DNA from: a bacterium
GTDB taxonomy: Bacteria; Actinomycetota; Acidimicrobiia; Acidimicrobiales; CATQHL01
DNA length: 14,596 nucleotides
Direction of reading: 5' to 3'
Assembly: GCA_028819945.1 (NCBI GenBank)
Contig: JAPPKQ010000156.1
Span: 1-14,596, forward strand
Below the pieces are notes generated by a model, which saw nothing but the letters and a program-made list of their open reading frames with translations, was not told the origin of the DNA and made no database searches. Position 1 is the first letter of the stretch, and each line of letters begins with the position of its first letter. Positions 9,248 to 14,596 of the stretch are shown here, in pieces. Position numbers and translations under genes: made by a program.

Positions 9248-11884
9248 TCAACTCGGCAGGGTCACCACCTTGGCGTTGCCGACATGGGCGTAACGGCCGG
9301 GGGTGCAGGTGAGCACGATGACTTGGCATTCGCGTCCAGCGGCGGCAATGGCTGCACCCATGCGGGCCAGCCGACCTGGGTCGCTCCAGCCCAAGGCGTC
9401 GTCGAGCACCACTGGCGCCCCTCCACCGTCGGGGCTGACGATGGCGGCGCAGGCCAGCCGCGCCAGCACACCGAGTTGCTCGCGGGCACCGACGCTGAGT
9501 TGGTCCACGTCGAGCGTGACGCCGTCGAGCGTGCGGCACGTCAACCGCAGGTCGTCATCGAGCCCGACCCCGAAGGAGGGCCCGAAGACGATCCGCCCGA
9601 ACTGCTCGATGCGCTGCTTGAAGGGGGCGAGGTAGCGCAGGCGGGCCTCGTTGCGGCGCGCCTCGAAGGTGTCGTGGAGGAGCCTGGCGGCCTCGGCGCG
9701 CGCCTCAGTGCGTTCATGGGCGGCGGCGCGATGCTCGCAGCGGCTCCGCGCCTCGCCCAGTTGCTCGTCTAGACCCGCCTCTCCCTGAAGCTCCAAGCGG
9801 GCGCTCAGGGTCCGCAGCGAATCCTCGTTGTCGTTGATGTCTGCCTCGGCGCGCGTCGTGGCGGCGCGGGCGTTGTCCAGCAATAGCTTCAGAGAGTCGG
9901 GATCGGCGGCCGCCACTGCCGCCTGCGCTTGGGCGAATGCGCCGGCGGCCTGCGCGACGGCCTGCTGGGCCGAGACCAGCGACGCCCGCAGGTCGGCGTC
10001 GGAACGTTCGGTGCGAGCCGTCTCCAACGCTGCCAGCGCCTCGCCGCGAGTGCTGTCGGCGTTGCTGATCCGCTCGGCCAGGACCGCCTCGCCCCGTCCG
10101 GCTTCCGTCAGAGCGTCGCGAGCCTGCTCGTGCGCGTCCTTGCACCGACCATGAGCCTCGATTCGTTCTTCGACCAGACGGCCGGCCGTCGAGGCGAACT
10201 GCTTGGCCTCCTCGAAGTCCGCGGGCAGGGCGGGCTCAGAAGGTCGTTCGGCCGCGTACTCCTCGATCCGGCCGGCTAGCCCAGCGATCTTCTGCGCCAG
10301 GACGTCCAAGGTCAGGTCACGCAGGTCGCGGCTGATCGTTGCGGTCGCGTCCTTGCGGCTGCGCTCGGCCTCCTTGCGTTGGTCGGCTGCCCGTCGCGCA
10401 GCGGCCACACTCGCCACGCCGCCCTCTGCCCACAGCGCTTCCAAACGGGCGCAGGCCTCGTCCAGTTCTGCCGAGCGATCCCGCGAGCCACCGCCTGCCG
10501 TCACGTCCAGTTGGGCCACTCCGGGCAGAGTGATCTGCGCATCTCGGCTGACCGAGAACTCGTGGCGGGAACCGGCGGGAAGTTCGACCGGCTCGCCGGA
10601 GACCGTGAAATCGAGGTCGGCGAGGGCAGTAACGACGACTGAGGCCGCGGCGCTCCGGACGGCCGCCCGCTCGGCCACGACGTCGAGGTTGGCCGATTCG
10701 ATGCGCTCCAACAGTTCGTCGTCCACCTGGGCGGACTCGATGTGGGCCTCCGCCTCGGACAAAGCCTGCTGGGCCTCAACCACCCGGGCGTGGCGCTCTC
10801 GCCACTCCGCTAACTCACCGATCCGGCGGTGGTGGCCGCTGTCCTCGTTGGCGCGCTGCTGCGCCCCCCTGGCCTCCTCGAGCGCTGCGGACGCCGATCG
10901 GTAGGCCTCTTCGGCCTCCGCGGCTCGGACTCGGGCCGCCGCCAAGACCGGTGCCGCCCTTTCGGCAGCGGCGCGGAGGTCGCGCACGTTCTCTTCGGCG
11001 GCGGCCAACGCGCAGATCAACTCGTCGCGGCGCTTCATGTCCGCGTCGGTCCGGTCGCGCTCGTTGACGACGGCCCGGTTCTCCAGCTCGAGCCTCTCCA
11101 CCTGCTCCTGAAGCTGCTGGAGTTCCTGCCGCCTGTCGCCGAGCTTCTGCTCCTCGTCCGCCGCGGCGTCTCGCACTCGTGACAGCCGCGTACGGTCGGC
11201 GAGGCGTCGCTCGACCTCGACCGCGTCGGCCTCGATGTCCGCAAGTCTCTGCTCGAGAGCGCCAACGGCATCGCGAGCCTCCGCAAGATCGCGCTCTGCT
11301 TCGCTGCGATTCACCTTGGGTTGGCCCGTGGGCGTCCAGTACTTCTCCCTCTCGGTGCAGATCCGAGCCCAAAGGTCGTCCTCGCGTTCGCCTGCGGTCT
11401 CGCCCGCTGCCGCTCGGTCGAGCGCCTGACCCAGCGAAGGCACGTCGAAGTCCGGGAGAGCCAACTCGGTGCCCTGCCCAATATGAAGTGCCTGCCAGAG
11501 AGCCGTGTCGAGGGTCTCCTCGAGCAGTTCGCACACCCGGTCGTGCGCCTCGCGCCCGGTGAGCTGCTCGTGGCGAGGTCCTTCCACGGCGAGAACGGTC
11601 TGCGGCCGGCGGTGCCAGCGCTTGGAGTAGACGAGCCGGTAGGGGCCTGTGTTGAACTCCGCCTCCACCTCGGCGCCAGCGTCGCGGTCGACCGGTTGCA
11701 CGCTCGCGACATCCCGATGCCTGGACGAGTCCTGGAAGCGCAGCATGAGACTCAGGGCCTCCGGGATGCTGGTCTTGCCGACCTCGTTGTCTCCCTCGAT
11801 GATCGTTACGCCGTCGGTGGCGAAGCGAACCTCGCTGTCGGCGACGCCGCGGTAGTTGCGCAGTCTGATTCGGTGAACCCTCAT
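9248..11884 (-). CDS. Rad50/SbcC-like coiled-coil ATPase (hookless)
   Basis: This 878-residue SMC/Rad50-type ATPase should dimerise its head domains on ATP and control DNA access for the nuclease-like partner encoded just upstream. The start at 11884 (MRVHRIRLRNYRGVADSEV) overlaps the partner's TGA as ATGA and has GGAGG seven bases upstream. Seen: N-terminal lobe with Walker A EGDNEVGKTS (K37) and a Q-loop-side region ALWQALHIGQGTELALPD; coiled coil about 205-415 (VERRLADRTRLSRV, QELQQLQEQVERLE); a beta-rich insert about 422-466 (DFTVSGEPVELPAGS, AQITLPGVAQLDVTAGGG); second coil about 470-730; C-terminal lobe with signature LSVGAREQLGVL (L796), Walker B APVVLDDALGWSDP (D828) and VIVLTCTPGRY. 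No CxxC zinc hook is seen in the middle. The H-loop position looks like Thr rather than His. YhaN-like and Rad50-like families are both close. Confidence 0.85.
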   Translation of the reverse strand: MRVHRIRLRNYRGVADSEVRFATDGVTIIEGDNEVGKTSIPEALSLMLRFQDSSRHRDVASVQPVDRDAGAEVEAEFNTGPYRLVYSKRWHRRPQTVLAVEGPRHEQLTGREAHDRVCELLEETLDTALWQALHIGQGTELALPDFDVPSLGQALDRAAAGETAGEREDDLWARICTEREKYWTPTGQPKVNRSEAERDLAEARDAVGALEQRLADIEADAVEVERRLADRTRLSRVRDAAADEEQKLGDRRQELQQLQEQVERLELENRAVVNERDRTDADMKRRDELICALAAAEENVRDLRAAAERAAPVLAAARVRAAEAEEAYRSASAALEEARGAQQRANEDSGHHRRIGELAEWRERHARVVEAQQALSEAEAHIESAQVDDELLERIESANLDVVAERAAVRSAAASVVVTALADLDFTVSGEPVELPAGSRHEFSVSRDAQITLPGVAQLDVTAGGGSRDRSAELDEACARLEALWAEGGVASVAAARRAADQRKEAERSRKDATATISRDLRDLTLDVLAQKIAGLAGRIEEYAAERPSEPALPADFEEAKQFASTAGRLVEERIEAHGRCKDAHEQARDALTEAGRGEAVLAERISNADSTRGEALAALETARTERSDADLRASLVSAQQAVAQAAGAFAQAQAAVAAADPDSLKLLLDNARAATTRAEADINDNEDSLRTLSARLELQGEAGLDEQLGEARSRCEHRAAAHERTEARAEAARLLHDTFEARRNEARLRYLAPFKQRIEQFGRIVFGPSFGVGLDDDLRLTCRTLDGVTLDVDQLSVGAREQLGVLARLACAAIVSPDGGGAPVVLDDALGWSDPGRLARMGAAIAAAGRECQVIVLTCTPGRYAHVGNAKVVTLPS

Positions 11885-13011
11885 CGTCCGGCCTCCGCCA
11901 GCCGATGGAGCAGACCCAGGGCGTCGCGGGCCGCCACGGCCTGCTCGCCGGATTCCGACATCTCCCTCAGGTCGCCCAAGGCCTCCCGCGCGAATCCCGA
12001 CAGCCCCAGGTCGTCCGTGTCGGCGTCGTCGGGGAGCACGACCAGTTCGCTGCGGCGCTCCCAGGTCTCGAGCACGGCCAGCAGGTCGGCGTGGTGAGCC
12101 AGCAGGTCGTCGAGCTGAGCACTCTGGGCAAGTGAGAGTTGCCCCACCAGGGCCAACTTGACGATGGCGCACTCCTTGTTCTCCAGACCGCCGAGCCAAT
12201 CGGCCAAGCGTTGGATGTCGCGGTCCCCGGTCAGTTCCCATTCGCGGCGCACGAACCGCCATACGCCGACGGCTCGTACGTCCAGCCGCACCTCGGCTGC
12301 GTCGAGTTCGACGACGACCACGTTGCCGGGGTCGCGTTCGTCGTAGTCGGTGGGCTCGGGAGCGCCCGCGTACCAGATCCGCTCGCTGCGCCCGACCTCG
12401 GTGGTGGAATGCCGGTCTCCCAGCGCCACGAAATGGATGGTGCCGGCGGCCAGACGCTCCTCGAGTCCGGCCACCGAGATGAGCGCCGGGTCATCCCGGT
12501 TGGGTGACTGCGTGTCGAGTGCGCCGTGTCCGGCGACGATGCGCACCGTGCCGTCGGCCTCCAAGCCTCGGCACGCATCAGCCACGAGGTCCGACAGCGG
12601 GCGCTTGCTGAGCCACGGGGCGGCCACCAACTCGACACCGGGAGCCGCTTGCACCGGGGCGGGACTCTCCAGCACCACCACATTGTCGGGCCGGTGCTCG
12701 CTGAAGGTCGGTGACCGGTACACCGTGGACGGATCCAGCGGGTCGTGGTTTCCGGGCAGCAGGTAGAAGGCGACCTGCGGGGTGGACCTCATCGCCTCCA
12801 GCGCCCGTCGGACGACCCGCCGGCCGACCTGGTTCGACTCGAACACATCGCCGCACACCACCACGAACCCGCAACCCTCCGCCTCCGCCAGCTCCCCAAT
12901 GCGGCGCACCGCCTCAAGCCGGGCGGCGTTGAACCGGGCCTGAGCCTCGCCGGCCAGGAAATGCCTTGTCATACCCAGTTGCCAGTCGGCTGTGTGGAGG
13001 AACTTCACCAT
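11881..13011 (-). CDS. Mre11/SbcD-like calcineurin-type metallophosphoesterase
   Basis: This 376-residue protein resembles the nuclease subunit of Mre11-Rad50/SbcCD complexes, acting on DNA ends in the cytoplasm with the ATPase encoded next. The ATG at 13011 gives MVKFLHTADWQLGMTRHF. Phosphoesterase motifs in order: HTADWQLG (D9, Q11), VVCGDVFESN (D55), LLPGNHDPLDP (N88, H89, D90), IVAGHGALD (H162) and FVALGDRHS (D199, H201), followed by a capping beta region and an alpha-helical C-terminus. Compared with Mre11/SbcD, the second residue of the DxH motif is Gln, and the GHxH motif reads GDRH, so two usual metal-ligand histidines are changed while the rest are kept. I recall this pattern from an actinobacterial subfamily but cannot verify it here. 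The ATGA overlap with the ATPase implies translational coupling. A TATGCT six bases upstream suggests a leaderless transcript. Confidence 0.87.
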   Translation of the reverse strand: MVKFLHTADWQLGMTRHFLAGEAQARFNAARLEAVRRIGELAEAEGCGFVVVCGDVFESNQVGRRVVRRALEAMRSTPQVAFYLLPGNHDPLDPSTVYRSPTFSEHRPDNVVVLESPAPVQAAPGVELVAAPWLSKRPLSDLVADACRGLEADGTVRIVAGHGALDTQSPNRDDPALISVAGLEERLAAGTIHFVALGDRHSTTEVGRSERIWYAGAPEPTDYDERDPGNVVVVELDAAEVRLDVRAVGVWRFVRREWELTGDRDIQRLADWLGGLENKECAIVKLALVGQLSLAQSAQLDDLLAHHADLLAVLETWERRSELVVLPDDADTDDLGLSGFAREALGDLREMSESGEQAVAARDALGLLHRLAEAGR

Positions 13012-13310
13012 GCCCAGAGCATAGGAAGGGGGTGTGGCAGTCTCGGCAGGGTGGGTCGCCCAAATTCATCGTCCGGCGGCAGACACCGCTGCCATCGCAC
13101 TGCCACGGAGCCGATTCGAGCGACATCGGTCATGGCTACCGCACCGGCAGGCAGACGTACGTGGCGGTCGTGAACACGCCGTCGGCACGCGCGGGTTCTT
13201 CATGGCACATCCCCGGAGACCGCCCGAACCCACCGGGTACGTCGCCGATCGTGGCGACTGTCTGCCGAAAGGCCAGTACCGGCGCGCCGCAAAGCCGGTG
13301 CCGGTACGAG
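13012..13310. other. Gene-poor stretch upstream of the divergent Mre11-like and AAA ATPase genes
   Basis: I recognise no gene in these roughly 300 bases. Open frames cross it on both strands, but they have no family signature and one is simply antisense to the ATPase gene. On the minus strand TATGCT (13018-13023) is a possible -10 for the Mre11-like gene. GTACCGGC (13276-13283) and GCCGGTAC (13300-13307) form an 8-bp inverted repeat with a 16-base loop just before the repeat array. Confidence 0.5.
13276..13307. repeat. 8-bp inverted repeat with 16-base loop
   Basis: GTACCGGC and GCCGGTAC are perfect reverse complements separated by 16 GC-rich bases. They lie three bases before the 20-bp direct-repeat array. 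No known gene ends into it, so it is not an obvious terminator; it could be a protein site or chance in GC-rich DNA. Confidence 0.4.
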
Positions 13311-13390
13311 ATGTGGACATCGAATGCGTGATGCGGACAATCAGTGCGGAATGCGGACATACCATGTTGAGTGCGGACATCCAGTGCGGA
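13311..13390. repeat. Four tandem 20-bp units, helically phased TGCGGA motifs
   Basis: Units start at 13311, 13331, 13351 and 13371, exactly 20 bases apart. The first half of each follows RTGYGGACAW (ATGTGGACAT, ATGCGGACAA, ATGCGGACAT, GTGCGGACAT). The second half follows a looser NCARTGCGGA (clear at 13341 and 13381, degenerate at 13321 and 13361). Two helical turns per unit would put identical faces on one side of the DNA. The array ends at the -10 of the downstream ATPase gene and its last unit fills the promoter spacer, so bound protein would block RNA polymerase. The period is too short for CRISPR and the units have no unique spacers. Confidence 0.8.
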
Positions 13391-13396
13391 TAGTAT
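13367..13396 (+). promoter_or_regulatory. Promoter of the AAA ATPase gene, leaderless
   Basis: TTGAGT (13367-13372) and TAGTAT (13391-13396), each four of six to consensus, are 18 bases apart. The -10 ends seven bases before the ATG at 13404, so the transcript would start at or near the A of ATG. No ribosome site is visible. The fourth repeat unit lies within the spacer. Confidence 0.5.
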
Positions 13397-13403
13397 CTCC
13401 TGC

Positions 13404-14596
13404 ATGGCCGGTGAGAGCGCACAACAGCACAATCCGTTCTCGCCCGGGTTCGGGAGGTCGCCCGCCGAGTTGGTGGGACGAGACGCCATCCTGGACGAAC
13501 TCGGCGCACAGCTGGCCGCCGCTCCGAGCGGGCACCGGCTGTGCTCGATTCTGATGGGCGTACGCGGCTCGGGCAAGACCTCGCTGCTGAACGCCGCCGA
13601 GGACTTGGCGCACGAGTCGGGGTGGATGGTGCTCTCCTTGGACACCACCACCAGCGGGCTGCCCCAACGCATCGCTCGTGCCGCGTCCGCGGCAACCTCA
13701 GCCGATGCTGCCGACCCGCGACCTCGCCGGAGAATCAACAGCCTGCGTCTTCCGCCGGGCATCGCAGTCGGCTGGGAACACACCGATCCGCCGCCTGAGG
13801 ACGACCCCCGGTACCTGCTGAGTCGCTTGGCGGAAACTGCGGCGGCGCAGGGTGGGGGCCTGCTCGTGACCCTCGACGAGCTGCACTCGGGCGAGCGCGA
13901 CGAGGTGCGGCGGATAGCCGGCGACTTCCAGCACACCGCCGAACGAGAGGGCCTGCCCATCGGGCTGCTTGGAGCGGCGCTGCCGGAGATCCAGTACACC
14001 GTGCTGGAGGACAGGAAGCTGACATTCTTCCATCGGGCAACCCTGCGACGGTTGCAGCCCCTTGCAGCCGAGCAATCGTTCCGGTGCCTGAGAGCCACCG
14101 CGGCAGGCGGCGGGGGCACCTTCGAGGCCGACGCCTTGTGCGTCGCGGCCGGTGCCGTCAACGGCTCGCCCTACCACCTGCAGCTACTCGGCCGCTCGGC
14201 TTGGGAAGCAGCCGGCGCCCCGGAGGCTCCGATCGACCTGGCGGCGTGCCAGTTCGCGATCGGCACGGCCAGCGAGGAGTTCAGGCGGAGCATCAGCGAG
14301 CCCGCCTGGCACGACCTGACCGACGCCGAACAGGACTACCTGCACGCGATTGCTCGCCTGCACCCGTCAGCGACACGCCGTGCGGTCGCCGGAGAACTCG
14401 AAGCCCCGACCAAGTGGCTTGCGCGAACCGAGCGGCGGCTGACGATCTCGGGCTACATCCGAATGACCAGCCGCGACACCCTCGAATTCGCCGAACTAAC
14501 GCGACGCCAGGACGTCCTGGACTTCGCCGAGCCCGAGTCTGGCTACCGGCTCCCCGGGGACCACCGGAACCCACAGCGCTCCCCCTTCAGGCAGGT
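13404..14596 (+). CDS. AAA/STAND-type (archaeal ATPase-like) P-loop ATPase with winged-helix C-terminus, partial
   Basis: From ATG 13404, 397 codons run without a stop to the window edge. The N-terminus carries HNPFSPGFGRSPAELVGRD (residues 9-27), a signature I associate with bacterial ATPases related to Orc1/Cdc6-like and COG1672 proteins. It is followed by Walker A GVRGSGKTS (K58), Walker B LLVTLDELHS (D158, E159), a sensor-like IGLLGAALPEI, and the RL.PL-type segment LRRLQPLAAEQSF. From about residue 300, LTDAEQDYLHAIARLHPSAT, EAPTKWLARTERRLTISGYI and LEFAELTRRQDVL resemble a winged helix, so DNA binding is plausible. Such proteins occur alone or with toxin-like or nuclease partners, and function is usually unknown. 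The phased repeat array over its promoter suggests tight, possibly self-mediated control. The next gene, which could reveal its role, lies outside the window. Confidence 0.82.
   Translation, partial: MAGESAQQHNPFSPGFGRSPAELVGRDAILDELGAQLAAAPSGHRLCSILMGVRGSGKTSLLNAAEDLAHESGWMVLSLDTTTSGLPQRIARAASAATSADAADPRPRRRINSLRLPPGIAVGWEHTDPPPEDDPRYLLSRLAETAAAQGGGLLVTLDELHSGERDEVRRIAGDFQHTAEREGLPIGLLGAALPEIQYTVLEDRKLTFFHRATLRRLQPLAAEQSFRCLRATAAGGGGTFEADALCVAAGAVNGSPYHLQLLGRSAWEAAGAPEAPIDLAACQFAIGTASEEFRRSISEPAWHDLTDAEQDYLHAIARLHPSATRRAVAGELEAPTKWLARTERRLTISGYIRMTSRDTLEFAELTRRQDVLDFAEPESGYRLPGDHRNPQRSPFRQ

Noticed and set aside
11885..12262. N-terminal extension of the Rad50-like reading frame upstream of 11884
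   Set aside because: The extension lies inside the Mre11-like gene, is Arg/Gly/Ala-rich and lacks homology. The RVHRIRLRNYRG start at 11884 is the family N-terminus with a ribosome site and ATGA coupling.
9248..13011. Straight annotation as sbcC and sbcD
   Set aside because: The phosphoesterase lacks two canonical histidines and the ATPase lacks the CxxC hook, so those gene symbols would overstate equivalence.
13311..13390. CRISPR array
   Set aside because: The 20-base period leaves no room for spacers, every half-unit is itself related to the motif, and no cas gene is present.
13034..13393. Plus-strand open frame of 119 codons through the intergenic region
   Set aside because: No recognisable domain, no ribosome site, and its end consists of the translated repeat array. 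Treated as non-coding.
13136..14161. A 341-codon minus-strand open frame crossing the array and the AAA ATPase gene
   Set aside because: Antisense to a clear P-loop ATPase, with Ser/Arg/Ala-rich composition and no motif.

Overview
The window is high-GC DNA with dense genes, short intergenic gaps, GTG/ATG starts and several apparently leaderless promoters. A full-length SecA, an FtsK/SpoIIIE translocase with a C-terminal gamma domain, a 371-residue alanine dehydrogenase beside an Lrp/AsnC regulator, and a Mre11/Rad50-like pair of a type I associate with actinobacteria all suggest Actinomycetota. The SecA style makes me lean towards an Acidimicrobiia-like lineage, but that is inference from memory. 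No rRNA, tRNA, insertion sequence or CRISPR array was seen.

Layout. (1) Positions 1-5460, minus strand, read right to left: ftsK, then a YbaK/EbsC-type aminoacyl-tRNA deacylase, then secA (its 3' end lies outside the window). Gaps are 9 and 13 bases, so one transcript is likely. (2) Positions 5590-7352: a small Dabb (stress-responsive A/B barrel) gene on the minus strand, divergent from a COG1228-type metal-dependent amidohydrolase across 82 bases. (3) Positions 7394-9105: an Lrp/AsnC regulator divergent from alanine dehydrogenase (ald). Between them lie a perfect 14-bp palindrome and good promoters in both directions, a classic alanine-responsive catabolic switch. (4) Positions 9248-13011, minus strand: a Mre11/SbcD-like metallophosphoesterase followed by a Rad50/SbcC-like ATPase with an ATGA stop/start overlap, a two-subunit DNA-end-processing type complex. 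(5) Positions 13012-14596: a 392-bp gap without a recognisable gene, ending in a 20-bp-periodic direct-repeat array, then a plus-strand AAA/STAND-type ATPase with a winged-helix-like C-terminus that runs off the window.

Most of the window is housekeeping. The accessory-looking part is the right third. The Mre11-like protein lacks two canonical metal-ligand histidines, and its Rad50-like partner has a beta-rich insert where a CxxC zinc hook would sit. The neighbouring ATPase gene has a helically phased array of TGCGGA motifs over its own promoter, which looks like a multi-site operator and may be bound by the ATPase itself. Smaller oddities are a Pro/Gly-rich low-complexity replacement in the deacylase encoded by long G tracts, and loss of a normally conserved motif in SecA.
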